NCBI RefSeq assembly: GCF_001632845.1 | Contig: NZ_CP011994.1 | Coordinates: 806,001-870,000 of the forward strand | Direction: 5' to 3' | DNA: 64,000 nt | Source of the DNA: Ectothiorhodospira sp. BSL-9 | GTDB taxonomy: Bacteria; Pseudomonadota; Gammaproteobacteria; Ectothiorhodospirales; Ectothiorhodospiraceae | Shown here: piece after piece, positions 26,074 through 35,634 of the stretch | How the letters are laid out: every line of letters begins with the position of its first letter | How positions within the stretch are numbered: the first letter of the stretch is position 1 | Position numbers and translations under genes: made by a program | The notes under the pieces: generated by a model | The model's database searches: none | Told to the model about the DNA's origin: nothing | What the model saw: the letters and a program-made list of their open reading frames with translations, nothing else

Positions 26074-26883
26074 ATGACCCAACCCAGACGCCCTTCCCGC
26101 TCCCTCATCCGCTGCACCGGTCGCGCCATCGGCGATTTTCGCATGATCCGCGAAGGGGATCGACTGCTCCTGGGCCTCTCGGGAGGCAAGGATTCACTCA
26201 CTCTGCTGCATCTGTTGCTGTATTTTCAGGCCCGGGCACCGGTGCGTTTTGAACTGGGCGCGGTCACCATCGACCCCCAGACCGGCCTGACCGACAAGCG
26301 AGCGCTGATTCCCTATCTGGATGACCTGAAGGTGCCCTATCACTACGTGAGCGAACCCATCCTGGAGCGGGCCGAAAAACATCTGGACAACCATTCTTAC
26401 TGCGCCTTCTGCTCACGCATGCGCCGTGGTCTGATCTACCGCACCGCCCGGGAGCACGGATACACTGCGATCGCGTTGGGCCAGCACCTGGATGACCTGG
26501 CCGAGAGTTTTCTCATGAGCGCCTTCAATGGGGGCCGCCTGAAGACCATGAAGGCTCATTACCGGATTGAAAGCGGTGACCTGCGGGTGATCCGCCCACT
26601 GGTATACGCACGGGAGCGTCAGATCCAGGATTTTGCCCGTTCTGCCGCACTGCCCATCCAGGAAGAGAACTGCCCCACCCGCTACGGCACCCCCACCCAA
26701 CGCCCGCGCATGAAGGCGTTGCTGGCCCGGGAGGAGGCCGATAACCCCCATCTCTTCAAGAGCCTGGTGCGCACCTTGATGCCACTGATGTCCGTGGGCC
26801 TGGATGACGTGCCCCAGGCGGATGAGACCGACGCGCCTGGCACCGCCAATCCAATGGAGTCGATCGTTTCATGGAAGCGCTGA
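26074..26883 (+). CDS. ttcA: TtcA-family PP-loop tRNA thiolation protein
   Basis: 269-residue PP-loop ATPase. Family: 2-thiocytidine formation at tRNA position 32, with an Fe-S cluster. The ATP loop LGLSGGKDSLTLL, the cluster cysteines in CAFCSRMRRGLIYRTA, ALGQHLDDLAESFLMSAFNGG and the later NCPTRYG cysteine correspond to TtcA features. It is shorter than the E. coli protein and reads GQHLDD rather than GHHRDD, so a TtcA-like paralogue is possible. The ATG at 26074 is chosen because family similarity begins at IGDFRMIREGDR; an upstream in-frame extension crosses the sRNA. Confidence 0.82.
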   Translation: MTQPRRPSRSLIRCTGRAIGDFRMIREGDRLLLGLSGGKDSLTLLHLLLYFQARAPVRFELGAVTIDPQTGLTDKRALIPYLDDLKVPYHYVSEPILERAEKHLDNHSYCAFCSRMRRGLIYRTAREHGYTAIALGQHLDDLAESFLMSAFNGGRLKTMKAHYRIESGDLRVIRPLVYARERQIQDFARSAALPIQEENCPTRYGTPTQRPRMKALLAREEADNPHLFKSLVRTLMPLMSVGLDDVPQADETDAPGTANPMESIVSWKR

Positions 26884-27746
26884 TCCGGCTGGCCTTCACG
26901 CTGCTGGCCCGCCTGCCGCTGAGGGTTAATCACGCCCTGGGGGCGGGACTGGGCTGGCTTGCCTGGGGATTGCGTACTGAGCTGCGACGCGTGTCGCTGA
27001 TCAACCTGGCACTGTGTTTTCCCGAGCAGGACGCCCGCTGGCATCGGCGCGTGGCCCGGGCCAGCCTGATGGAAACGGGCAAGACCCTCACGGAAGCCCC
27101 CTGGCTGTGGCATGCCGGCCCTCAACGGATCGCGGCCCTGCGCCAGGCCGGCGAGGGCGAAACGCACCTGACCCAGGCCCTGGCACAGGGCCGGGGCGCC
27201 TTCTTCGTATCGCCGCATCTGGGCAGTTGGGAATACTCCGGATTACAGGCCGTGAGCTTCGGCCCCATGACCAACCTCTATCGCCCGCCGCGCATGCAGG
27301 CCCTGGAAGCCCCCTTGCGGGAGGCCCGCCAGGCCACCGGCGCCCAACTGGTCCCCACGGACCGCCGCGGCATCCGCCTGATCAAGGAAGCGCTGGCCCG
27401 AGGGGAAATCGTCGGCATGCTGCCGGATCAGACTCCCAAGGGGGCCCAGGGGGTGTTTGCACCCTTCTTTGGTCAGCCGGCCATGACCATGACTCTGCTG
27501 CCCAAGCTGGCGGCCCACCGCCACACGCCGGTGGTCTTCGCCTTTGCCGAACGACTGCCCCGGGGGCAGGGCTATCGTTACCGGTGCATGCCGGCGCCGG
27601 AGGCCCTTTACGACGAGGACCCGCAGGTGGCTGCCACGGCCGTGAACCAGGCGGTTGAGGCACTCATACGGCAATGTCCCGAGCAATACATGTGGAGTTA
27701 CAAGCGGTTCAAGGTCAGGCCCGCTGGCACGCCTGGGTGGTATTGA
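26871..27746 (+). CDS. LpxL/HtrB-family lysophospholipid or lipid A acyltransferase
   Basis: 291 residues. The HX4E catalytic motif is HLGSWE (about 107-112), followed by YRPPRMQALEAPLREAR, GEIVGMLPDQTPKGAQGVFAPFFGQPA and the C-terminal PEQYMWSYKRFKVRP, all typical of lauroyl/myristoyl lipid A acyltransferases. An N-terminal membrane helix is present. It overlaps ttcA by 13 bp. Which acyl position it serves (LpxL or LpxM type) cannot be decided. Confidence 0.87.
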   Translation: MEALIRLAFTLLARLPLRVNHALGAGLGWLAWGLRTELRRVSLINLALCFPEQDARWHRRVARASLMETGKTLTEAPWLWHAGPQRIAALRQAGEGETHLTQALAQGRGAFFVSPHLGSWEYSGLQAVSFGPMTNLYRPPRMQALEAPLREARQATGAQLVPTDRRGIRLIKEALARGEIVGMLPDQTPKGAQGVFAPFFGQPAMTMTLLPKLAAHRHTPVVFAFAERLPRGQGYRYRCMPAPEALYDEDPQVAATAVNQAVEALIRQCPEQYMWSYKRFKVRPAGTPGWY

Positions 27747-27755
27747 TCCGGGCAA

Positions 27756-28031
27756 TCACTCATCGAGAAACGCCACAGCCACCTCACGATCACCCACTCG
27801 CACCACACGCCCATGGACCAGCGGCGGAGCCTCTCCGTCCCCCAGGGTGCCTTCAACACGCACCTGGATCCGCTCCCCCATCACCGGGGCATCTTCCCCT
27901 GCGACCAGCAGCAACACGCCATTACCGCTCAGATCACGGGTTTGAACCCTGCGGGCGGGGCGACCCTCACGAAACAATTCCACCGCCACCTCCACTGGCA
28001 GACGGGGATGCTGACGCCGATCCGATTCCAT
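27756..28031 (-). CDS. PilZ-domain c-di-GMP-binding protein
   Basis: 91 residues forming a single PilZ domain. The two c-di-GMP signature motifs are present: DRRQHPR (RxxxR) near the start and RDLSGNGVLL (D/NxSxxG) about 30 residues on. ATG 28031 is preferred; an in-frame ATG at 28085 adds 18 unrelated residues. Convergent with the acyltransferase. It could read the c-di-GMP made or degraded by the two GGDEF-EAL proteins in this window; no partner is shown by sequence. Confidence 0.85.
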   Translation of the reverse strand: MESDRRQHPRLPVEVAVELFREGRPARRVQTRDLSGNGVLLLVAGEDAPVMGERIQVRVEGTLGDGEAPPLVHGRVVRVGDREVAVAFLDE

Positions 28032-28285
28032 CTCTTCAAGACTCCCAAGGGCTGGCACGGTCCGGCAACTTGGCGGACAGGGCATTCATGACAATAGGTT
28101 CTTATAACCTGATTTATACATATTAGATCAATCACCATGCCTGGCTATATATTGACCCATCGCAAGTAACCCGCGATTGGACCCGGATTAATTCTAAGGA
28201 TATGCTGATATTGAATTTGGGGAGCCGACCCGAGGATCGGCAGCCTCAGACGAGAAGACCAAACACCTGGAGAAGCTTGCCCGCC

Positions 28286-28588
28286 ATGATACGCAAACAC
28301 ATTACATCCGCCACCCTGGCCCTGGCTGCCATCGGCGCCGTATCGGTAGTCCAGGCAGACGTCACCCGGGGCGAACTGATGGCCACCACCTGCTTTGCCT
28401 GCCATGGCACCGACGGGCACAGCCCCGGATCCATGCCCAGCATCTACGGGTATCCCCCCGAAATCATGATCAACCAGATGAAGGCCTTCCGCGATGGTCG
28501 GCGCCCGGCCACGGTCATGGATCGTCATGCCACCGGCTACACCGATGAGGAGATCGAACTCATCGCCGAATACCTGAGCCGACAATAA
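28286..28588 (+). CDS. fccA: Sulfide dehydrogenase (flavocytochrome c) cytochrome subunit, monoheme
   Basis: 100 residues with a signal peptide ([17 protein letters not shown]) and one heme motif CFACH. Met residues after it ([17 protein letters not shown]) could give the axial ligand. The fold matches class I cytochrome c, as in FccA. Only one heme is present, whereas the Allochromatium subunit is diheme. It lies 20 bp upstream of fccB, which defines the role: accepting electrons from sulfide oxidation in the periplasm. The start at 28286 gives a proper signal peptide; the frame extends upstream without one. Confidence 0.88.
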   Translation: MIRKHITSATLALAAIGAVSVVQADVTRGELMATTCFACHGTDGHSPGSMPSIYGYPPEIMINQMKAFRDGRRPATVMDRHATGYTDEEIELIAEYLSRQ

Positions 28589-28608
28589 CAAGCAGGGGGC
28601 TTTACATC

Positions 28609-29904
28609 ATGGAACATAGATTTTCCCGCAGAAACTTCCTCCGTGCACTGGGGGCCGGAGGAGCTGCCACCGCACTGGCCGCCTGCGGCACCATGCCGGG
28701 AGCACGCCGTCGCGGCCCCAACGTGGTGGTTGTGGGGGGCGGTCCCGGAGGCGCCACCACGGCCAAATACCTGAAACGGTTCGACCCCAATATTCAGGTC
28801 ACCCTGGTGGAGCCCAAGGCCACCTACCATACCTGCTTTGGCTCGAACTGGGTGCTCGGCGGCCTGGCCGAAATGGACGACATCGAGCAGACCTATGGGG
28901 CGCTGAGGGACAGGCACGATGTGAATATCGTGCAGGACACGGTCACCGCCATCGATCCCGACGCCAGGCAGGTGCGCCTGGCAGGAGGAGACACGCTTTC
29001 CTACGACAAGCTGGTGGTCTCCCCGGGGATCGACTTCCGCTTCAATGCAGTGGAAGGCTACAGCGAGGCCGTCTCCCGGGACATCCCCCATGCCTGGAAG
29101 GCGGGTGAGCAAACCCGCATCCTCAGGGATCAGTTGCGCGCCATGGACGATGGCGGGGTCTTCGTGCTGGTAGCCCCGGGCAATCCCTTCCGCTGCCCCC
29201 CAGGACCCTATGAACGGGCCAGCATGGTGGCCCACTACTTCAAGGAGCACAAACCCCGCTCCAAGGTCATCATCCTTGATAACAAGGAGAACTTCTCCAA
29301 GCAGGGGCTGTTCATGGCCGGCTGGGAGCGCCTTTACGGGGACATGATCGAGTGGGTGCCCAGTTCCCAAGGGGGGCAGGTGGAGCAGATCGACCCGGAT
29401 ACACGCACCGTTTACTCCGACGGGGGACTGACCCGCTTTCGGGCCGATGTACTCAACTTCGTGCCGCCACAGCAGGCGGGCGCCATCGCTCGGGAGGCCG
29501 GTCTGGCAGACGACACCGGTTGGTGCCCGGTGGATCAGCTCAGCTTCCGGTCCGAGAAGGACGAGGACATCTTCGTGATCGGGGATGCCTGCATCGCCGG
29601 CGCCATGCCCAAATCAGGACATTCGGCCAACACCCAGGGCAAGGCGGTGGCGGCGGCCATCGTGCGGGCCATGAACGATCAGGACATGCTGCCGCTGTCC
29701 ACGGTGAACACCTGCTACAGCCTGATCGGCCCCGATTACGGCATCACGGTAGCGGCGGTGTACCGCTTCGAGGATGGCGGTATCGCCGGGGTGCCTGGCT
29801 CAGGCGGTGTGAGCCCCTCTGAGGCCAGCGATGCCTTCCGGCGCCAGGAGGCCCGTTACGCCCAGGGTTGGTACGACAGCATCACGGCGGACACCTGGGG
29901 CTGA
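28609..29904 (+). CDS. fccB: Sulfide dehydrogenase (flavocytochrome c) flavoprotein subunit
   Basis: 431 residues. A Tat signal with SRRNFLRAL (residues 6-14) exports the folded FAD protein, consistent with the tatABC genes in this window. The dinucleotide fold [17 protein letters not shown] follows. [13 protein letters not shown] contains the Cys that covalently holds FAD in flavocytochrome c; the redox-active disulfide probably involves the Cys in [11 protein letters not shown] and that in [27 protein letters not shown] is the second FAD motif. Function: sulfide to sulfur/polysulfide in the periplasm, electrons to FccA. Confidence 0.94.
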   Translation: MEHRFSRRNFLRALGAGGAATALAACGTMPGARRRGPNVVVVGGGPGGATTAKYLKRFDPNIQVTLVEPKATYHTCFGSNWVLGGLAEMDDIEQTYGALRDRHDVNIVQDTVTAIDPDARQVRLAGGDTLSYDKLVVSPGIDFRFNAVEGYSEAVSRDIPHAWKAGEQTRILRDQLRAMDDGGVFVLVAPGNPFRCPPGPYERASMVAHYFKEHKPRSKVIILDNKENFSKQGLFMAGWERLYGDMIEWVPSSQGGQVEQIDPDTRTVYSDGGLTRFRADVLNFVPPQQAGAIAREAGLADDTGWCPVDQLSFRSEKDEDIFVIGDACIAGAMPKSGHSANTQGKAVAAAIVRAMNDQDMLPLSTVNTCYSLIGPDYGITVAAVYRFEDGGIAGVPGSGGVSPSEASDAFRRQEARYAQGWYDSITADTWG

Positions 29905-29909
29905 CAAAA

Positions 29910-29939
29910 CCCGGGGCAGACCTTGGGGTCTGCCCCGGG
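29910..29939. terminator. Strong hairpin after fccB
   Basis: Perfect 13-bp stem (29910-29922 with 29927-29939) and loop TTGG, 5 bp past the fccB stop. There is no T tract, so it may act with Rho or protect the mRNA 3' end and is not a classic intrinsic terminator. Confidence 0.55.
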
Positions 29940-29982
29940 GGGCGCTCCCACAGCCCCTCGCCCACCTGAGTCCACCTGACCA

Positions 29983-30189
29983 TCAGGCATTGAGGTCGGG
30001 GATCAACTGGCTCTCCATCCGGGCGATGGAGTCCTTCAGGATCAGCTTGCGCTTTTTCAGACGAGTCAGGCGGATCTGATCCACGAAGGGGCCTTCGGAG
30101 AGGCGCTCAATGGCCTCGTCCAGGGCACGGTGCTCCTCTTTGAGCTCACTCAGCCGCGTTCGCGCCGAGTCCAGATTCGGGATAGTCAA
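29983..30189 (-). CDS. YdcH-family small protein (DUF465)
   Basis: 68-residue helical-hairpin protein. LSELKEEHRALDEAIERL and LTRLKKRKLILKDSIARME match the YdcH/DUF465 pattern. Function is unknown in the family. It lies 84 bp downstream of the GGDEF-EAL gene in the same orientation and may be cotranscribed. Confidence 0.85.
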   Translation of the reverse strand: MTIPNLDSARTRLSELKEEHRALDEAIERLSEGPFVDQIRLTRLKKRKLILKDSIARMESQLIPDLNA

Positions 30190-30273
30190 GCAGAATCCTC
30201 CGCCAGGGGGTCGGGGTCATCATCCCAGATCCCCGGCGTGGGCGCCATGCCCTGCATCCGGCGCCGCGCTCGA

Positions 30274-33189
30274 TCATGACAGGGGGTACACGCGGTCGGA
30301 TTGCACCAGTTCCCGGGCTGGGCCTTCCGCAAGGGCCGGTGCAAACAGATAGCCCTGCCCCAGCTGACATCCCAACTCGCGCAGATGCGCGGCCTGACTG
30401 ACTGTCTCGATACCCTCGGCAACAACGGTCTTGTCCAGGGCGCCGGCGATGGAAATCACCGCCTGGATGATGGCGGCGTGCCCGGCATCCACGCTCAGAC
30501 GACGCACGAATGAACGGTCAATCTTGACCACATCGAAGGGGAAGTCCTGCAACTGGCTCAGGGAGGAGTAACCTGTGCCAAAATCATCAATGCACAGGGA
30601 AACGCCGATGGCCTTCAGGCCCTGCATGACCTCCAGGGCCTGGGCGGCGTTTTCGATCAGGGCCGACTCGGTGAGCTCCACCTTGATGCAGGCCCCAGGC
30701 ACCTGGTGTTGCTCCAGGGCCGCGGCCAGCACGGACACCAGCTCCGGATCCCGCAGCTGCTTGCCCGACACGTTCACATTCACGGGCAGGCAGGGTGCGC
30801 CGACGGCGGTGCGTTGCCGATGCCAGCGGGCCGCCTGGGCCACGCTCTCGCGGATAACCCAGCGCCCCAGGGGCAGGATCAGGCCACTGTGTTCGGCCGC
30901 GGGGATGAACACATCCGGGGGGATGGCCTTGCCGTCCACGCCCCACCAGCGGGCAAGGGCCTCAAACCCGGCCAGGCGCCCTGTATCCAGGGAAACCAGG
31001 GGCTGGTAATTGAGCTGGAACTCATTGTGCTCCAACGCCCTGCGCATGGCGTTTTCCAGGTTGAGCCTCTCCACTGCACGCGTGTGCATGGCGGTATTGA
31101 AAACGGCACTGCCCCCCCGGGCCCGGGACTTGGCCTGATACATGGCCGTATCGGCATTGCGCAGCAACTCATCGGCGCGTAGATCCTCATCCGTGCTCTT
31201 GGCAATACCAATGCTGAAGGTGATGAAGAGTTCCTCATCCCCGGCCCGGATGGGTTCGGCCATGGCATCGCGGATACGTTGCACCACCTTGTGGATCTCG
31301 TCTTCGTCGGGCAAGCCCTCCAGCAGCACCGTGAATTCATCGCCCCCCAGACGCGCAACGGTGTCGCCGGGACGCAGTAACCCACGCAGACGGTCACCCG
31401 CCTGCACCAGCACCCGGTCCCCCATGGCATGCCCCAGGGAGTCGTTGATGATCTTGAAGTCGTCCAGGTCCAGAAACAGCACCGCGAACTCGAAATCGGC
31501 ACGGCGGGCTCGGTAGATGGCCTGCGTGAGCCGATCCAGGAACAGGGTCCGGTTGGGCAGGCCGGTGAGGCCATCATGCAGGGCATCGTGCTTGAGCCGC
31601 TCCTGGATGCGTCGCTGCTGGGTGATGTCGGTCATGGACCCAGCGATGCGGCGGGCAACGCCCTGTTCATCACGCACCGCCAGGCCCCGAAAGCGCATCC
31701 ACAGGTAGCCATCGTGCTCATGCAGCACACGCTGCTCACTTTCCAGCCAGTCACTGCGCCCCTCCAGGTGGGCCTTCACGTCCCGCCGTAAACTGCCCAC
31801 ATCATCAGGATGCACACGCACGAACCAGGCCTCCGGAGAGTCCCCCAGATCCATGTCCCGGCAACCCAGCATGGCTTTCCAGCGGGGCGAGAAATAGATG
31901 CGGTCGGTGTCCAGGTTCCAGTCCCACAGGCCATCATTGGCCCCGGCGGCCGCCAGCTCGTAGCGCTCACGTTCCACCGACAGTTCGTGCATTTTCTCGG
32001 TCAGGGATCGATTCTTGCGCTGCACGTCTCGTTCCAGGGACTCCAGGCGATCCGCCAGGCCGAGAGTGATGCGCTCCAGCAGGGTCAGTTCATCGGGCAG
32101 TCGCGGACGACGGGAAAGATCCAGTTGCTCCCGGGCCGCCTCAAAGCGATGCTCGGCCAACAGAGGAAGTAGCCGGGCCACGCGCCGCAGTCGCGCCAGG
32201 GGTTGCCGGGTCAGGGCCACCACAGCCAGCATGAAGACCATCAGTCCGGCCAGACCGATGAACAGGTTCTGCCAGCGAGCCGCCGCGATCTGTCTTCGAG
32301 CCTCGGTGACATCCGAGATGACCGCCGCCAGGACGCGATCCTCCGGGTGGGTTCCCGGCAGGTCGAAGGGCATCATCTCGAAAAAGCGATCCCCCATCAG
32401 CGCCTCCCGACGACCCTGCCCCTCCATGGTGCTTTGCACCTGCCTTGACGTCTTGCTCTCCAGCAGCGGTCGCAACACGTCCTGCCGGGTGAGGGCCACC
32501 AACTGCCCCCCCTGGCTCTGGGGGCGCAGATCCAGCGTCCCATCCGGCAACGACTTGCCCATAGGGTCCTCGATCAGGGCAATATCCAGTTGCGAGATGC
32601 CCTGGAAAGCGAGCACCAGATCACCCAGGGTACGACCCAGCACGATGACCCCCAGGGTCCCGTCCTCCCCCAGGATCGGCGCCACCGCCTTGGTCAGGCA
32701 CAGACCCTGGCAATGGGTGAACACCAGGGGTTGTTCAGTGGACAGCACCTGGTCGATGGCCTCCCGCATCCTGGGGCAGTCCTCGCAGGGCGGCACCCCC
32801 ACACTGGACTGCAGCATCACCTCCCCATCGGCGTCCAGAAACACGGCCATGGCCAGATCCGTATCCATCTGCAAGGACGCCCACAGCGGGCTGAAGACGG
32901 TGGCCAGCCGATCGGCGTCCCGCGCCTGCAAGGCCTCCCGCACGCCGGATAAGGCGGGAACAAGATGGGCCAGGCTGAGCAATTCCGCATGGGACTGCTG
33001 AGTCAGGCCCTCCAGTTGCTCCAGGGCGCGGGTCTGCTCCAGGGCACGCTGGTCCTCGTACTGCTGTTGCAGGTTGTGATGACTGAACAGGGCAAAGGTG
33101 GCCAGCAGCAGGAGCAGCAGCACGCCGAAGATGGCCAGAAACTTCCACTTCAGGCTGACAAATCCTTGGGAGAGGGCTTCCTGGTACAT
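30274..33189 (-). CDS. Membrane sensor GGDEF-EAL protein with periplasmic cysteines
   Basis: 971 residues. A membrane helix (about 15-36), a periplasmic sensor region to about 310, a second helix (LFIGLAGLMVFMLAVVALT), a HAMP-like/coiled-coil stretch, a PAS domain (about 420-545), GGDEF at 615-619 and EAL at 743-745. Both catalytic motifs look intact (RLGGDEFTVLL; FEALARWWG; SLCIDDFGTGYSSL), so the protein could make or degrade c-di-GMP. The periplasmic part has four cysteines, C135/C138 (CEDC) and C160/C164 (CQGLC), suggesting a metal, disulfide or cofactor site. Third gene of an operon with a phosphate-binding-like protein and a porin. Confidence 0.9.
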   Translation of the reverse strand: MYQEALSQGFVSLKWKFLAIFGVLLLLLLATFALFSHHNLQQQYEDQRALEQTRALEQLEGLTQQSHAELLSLAHLVPALSGVREALQARDADRLATVFSPLWASLQMDTDLAMAVFLDADGEVMLQSSVGVPPCEDCPRMREAIDQVLSTEQPLVFTHCQGLCLTKAVAPILGEDGTLGVIVLGRTLGDLVLAFQGISQLDIALIEDPMGKSLPDGTLDLRPQSQGGQLVALTRQDVLRPLLESKTSRQVQSTMEGQGRREALMGDRFFEMMPFDLPGTHPEDRVLAAVISDVTEARRQIAAARWQNLFIGLAGLMVFMLAVVALTRQPLARLRRVARLLPLLAEHRFEAAREQLDLSRRPRLPDELTLLERITLGLADRLESLERDVQRKNRSLTEKMHELSVERERYELAAAGANDGLWDWNLDTDRIYFSPRWKAMLGCRDMDLGDSPEAWFVRVHPDDVGSLRRDVKAHLEGRSDWLESEQRVLHEHDGYLWMRFRGLAVRDEQGVARRIAGSMTDITQQRRIQERLKHDALHDGLTGLPNRTLFLDRLTQAIYRARRADFEFAVLFLDLDDFKIINDSLGHAMGDRVLVQAGDRLRGLLRPGDTVARLGGDEFTVLLEGLPDEDEIHKVVQRIRDAMAEPIRAGDEELFITFSIGIAKSTDEDLRADELLRNADTAMYQAKSRARGGSAVFNTAMHTRAVERLNLENAMRRALEHNEFQLNYQPLVSLDTGRLAGFEALARWWGVDGKAIPPDVFIPAAEHSGLILPLGRWVIRESVAQAARWHRQRTAVGAPCLPVNVNVSGKQLRDPELVSVLAAALEQHQVPGACIKVELTESALIENAAQALEVMQGLKAIGVSLCIDDFGTGYSSLSQLQDFPFDVVKIDRSFVRRLSVDAGHAAIIQAVISIAGALDKTVVAEGIETVSQAAHLRELGCQLGQGYLFAPALAEGPARELVQSDRVYPLS

Positions 33190-33191
33190 GT

Positions 33192-34412
33192 TCAGAAGGT
33201 GAACGAGGCTTGCAGGGCGAACAGATCCCAGCGAGCCTGCCCGCCGCCCTGGTCAAATTCCGGGTTGTCCGCCAGCGGTGTGAGGGCCGTGCCGTCAATG
33301 TGATGCCACTCGGCCCGCAGCAACCATTGGGGCGTCGGCCGCCAGCCCGCGCCCACCGTCCATTGGTGCTGATAGAAGCGATGTGGCGCACGCCCCGCCC
33401 CCGGAATTTCCAGTAGGCCGAACTCCCGGGACTGGCGTGTGCCACTGCGATCACTGGTGTCGTTCCAGTGCTGTTCGTGGCGCACGAAGCCCTCCCATTG
33501 ATGATTGAAACGATAGGTGCCCTGCAGATAATACCCAGCCTCGGTGAATGCACCGTCGGTGAGTGGCCCGTAACCCTTGGGGTGAAGACGCCGGATCACC
33601 CCCTCGGTGGTGAGGCTCAGTCGCTCCCGGTTCCACTCGGCGCTGAGCACCAGGGCATCCACCGCCGTCTCACCGGGTTCGAGCGGCCGTGGCGGATCAC
33701 CGGGGCGGTACTCGGTACGCACCCGGGAATAGGTGGCTCCCAGGCGCAGGGCACCCCCATCCCGTTCATACAGCAGGCGGGCGTTCTGGCCGCTGGTGAG
33801 CAGGAGTTCCCCCGGGGCATCCTGGGTGCGCAGGAAGGCGGCCTGGGTCTCGTCCTGCAGGGTGGTGGGCACGGCCAGGCCCAGGTCGAACTGGAACAGG
33901 CCCCTGTCCGTAAACCACTGCCAATAGGTATGCAATCCGTCCACACCGATGTAGAAATCCCGAACGCCCAGACCCTCCACGTAGATGGTCTGGGGCAGGA
34001 GGATGCCCGGCCGTGTGGTGGCCACGTCCCGGGTCTCGTTATAGAAGCCGATGGGGATCTTGGCACGACCGAGGCGAACGCCGCCGATCACCGCACCGTC
34101 CAGAAAACGATAGTCCACAAAACCGTAGTCCAGGCGAGGATCGCCGTCATACAGCTCACCGGCGCGACGGCTCACCACCTGGGCAGCCAGGGCCAGGGAG
34201 GGGGTGACCGCGTAGCGGGCATTGAGCCCCAGTTCCGTCAACTCGAAGCTGCCATCCCGGCTCGGCCCGTAATAGTCGTTACCGCTGGAATACAGGTACC
34301 CCTGACTGACAAACCCATGCAGTTCCAGTGGCCCACCGGCCTGCGCCTGCGCCACCCCAAGGCCCCACAGCGCGAGCAGGAAGATGCAGATTCCCTTGCC
34401 CGAGCATTTCAT
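33192..34412 (-). CDS. Outer-membrane porin-like beta-barrel
   Basis: 406 residues with a signal peptide (CIFLLALWGLGVAQAQA), alternating beta strands (LELHGFVSQGYLY; YGFVDYRFLDG; VRLGRAKIPIGFYNETRDV) and a C-terminal LFALQASFTF ending in Phe. The IGFYNETRD segment and overall design resemble OprO/OprP- or alginate-type porins; specificity is not evident. It overlaps the upstream periplasmic protein by 4 bp and ends 3 bp before the GGDEF-EAL gene. A longer upstream frame lacks a signal peptide. Confidence 0.8.
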   Translation of the reverse strand: MKCSGKGICIFLLALWGLGVAQAQAGGPLELHGFVSQGYLYSSGNDYYGPSRDGSFELTELGLNARYAVTPSLALAAQVVSRRAGELYDGDPRLDYGFVDYRFLDGAVIGGVRLGRAKIPIGFYNETRDVATTRPGILLPQTIYVEGLGVRDFYIGVDGLHTYWQWFTDRGLFQFDLGLAVPTTLQDETQAAFLRTQDAPGELLLTSGQNARLLYERDGGALRLGATYSRVRTEYRPGDPPRPLEPGETAVDALVLSAEWNRERLSLTTEGVIRRLHPKGYGPLTDGAFTEAGYYLQGTYRFNHQWEGFVRHEQHWNDTSDRSGTRQSREFGLLEIPGAGRAPHRFYQHQWTVGAGWRPTPQWLLRAEWHHIDGTALTPLADNPEFDQGGGQARWDLFALQASFTF

Positions 34413-34873
34413 CGCCCCGCCTCCATGCTGATCACCCGAACCCCCGGATGGTCTACCGGGCCGGTCACGTAGCCCACCCCCCCGGGGGTCTGACTCACCC
34501 GGCGCAGCATCTCCTGACTGGACTCCACGGTGACCGGCCCGCGCCCCGTCCCCGAGAAGATCACGCGGTTCCAGGCATTTTGCAACTGGTAGGGGAAGAC
34601 GCCGAGCACTTCCTTGCTGAAGGCCTCGTGGTCCGGGTGACGACTGTCCAGCACAAACACGGTGAGGCGTTCTCCCTGCAGGCTCTGCAGGCGCATGCTG
34701 AAGATGGCACGAAGCATGGGCAGGGTAATGGCGTTGTCCGGGAGGGATTCGTGGGCGATCACGACTGGAGGAGGGGCCGCATTGACCGACGGTGCAACAA
34801 AAAGGGTTGCCAGCAAAAGACAAGCGCGGCCCGCGGCCTTCAGTTCCCTGAAGAAGCGATCATTCCCTTCCAT
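34409..34873 (-). CDS. PstS-like periplasmic substrate-binding protein (short)
   Basis: 154 residues with a signal peptide (ACLLLATLFVAPSVNA). The sequence IAHESLPDNAITLPMLRAIFSMR, then VFVLDSRHPDHEAFSKEVLG and SQTPGGVGYVT, matches the small phosphate-ABC-transporter-substrate-binding-like proteins found outside pst operons. It is half the size of PstS, so it is probably a one-lobe-like sensor or ligand shuttle. First gene of an operon with a porin and a GGDEF-EAL sensor; I infer that the three form one sensing unit, which is a guess from synteny. Confidence 0.75.
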   Translation of the reverse strand: MEGNDRFFRELKAAGRACLLLATLFVAPSVNAAPPPVVIAHESLPDNAITLPMLRAIFSMRLQSLQGERLTVFVLDSRHPDHEAFSKEVLGVFPYQLQNAWNRVIFSGTGRGPVTVESSQEMLRRVSQTPGGVGYVTGPVDHPGVRVISMEAGR

Positions 34874-35091
34874 CCTGTCCCTGACTACCCCATGGACCGG
34901 CCCTTTGTGTTGTCTGCCTGCGTGGTGTGATCTGTCCCGCTCGAGCCCAGAATTTACACGCGATCGACGTGCTTCAACCTTATCCCAAGCCCCGGGTCGC
35001 GTCCACTGATGACACGCCCACCCGGACAGATGGCGGTCTGGCCTTGCACCTGAGTATGATGAGGGGCCATTGCAGTCAGACGAGCGCCCTG

Positions 35092-35607
35092 ATGGCCCAA
35101 AACCCACCTCATGCCGACCCCCATCATGACCATACCGCCTGCATCCGCAGCGCCATGGACAGTGCCGAACGCCTGTGCCGGGAACGGGGCGTGCGCCTGA
35201 CCCCCTTGCGCAAACGCGTGCTGAAACAGATCTGGCAAAGCCACGAAGCAGTCAAGGCCTATGAACTGATCCATCAACTCAGTTCAGACGACCACACCGT
35301 GAAGCCACCCACCGTGTACCGGGCACTGGAGTTTCTGCTGGCCCAGGGCCTGGTGCATCGCATCGAGAGTCTCAACGGTTATGTGGGCTGCATCCAGCCC
35401 GAGCAAACCCACGACACGCTGCTGCTCATCTGCCGGCAATGTGGCGTGGTGACGGAATTGGCAGATGCCGGGGTCACCGAGGCGCTACGTCAAAAGGCGT
35501 CGGCCCAGGGCTTTGCGCTGGACCAGCCCATCGTGGAGGGGCGAGGCCTGTGCCGGCAATGTGCCAGGCGGCAGGGGGATGAGGATGATGGCGCGGCGGC
35601 AGGCTAG
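35092..35607 (+). CDS. zur: Zinc uptake regulator Zur
   Basis: 171-residue Fur-family repressor. A winged helix (RLTPLRKRVLKQIW; KPPTVYRALEFLLAQGLVHRI) and a C-terminal dimer domain with CxxC pairs LICRQCG and GLCRQCARR. PEQTHDTLLLICRQCG and FALDQPIVEGRGLC resemble E. coli Zur closely. The N-terminus is His-rich (HADPHHDH). The ATG at 35092 is the likely start, with in-frame ATGs at 35056 and 35152 as alternatives. No zinc transporter genes or Zur operator are visible nearby. Confidence 0.9.
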   Translation: MAQNPPHADPHHDHTACIRSAMDSAERLCRERGVRLTPLRKRVLKQIWQSHEAVKAYELIHQLSSDDHTVKPPTVYRALEFLLAQGLVHRIESLNGYVGCIQPEQTHDTLLLICRQCGVVTELADAGVTEALRQKASAQGFALDQPIVEGRGLCRQCARRQGDEDDGAAAG

Positions 35608-35634
35608 CAGCGCCCTTCTCCCCTCAACCCACGG

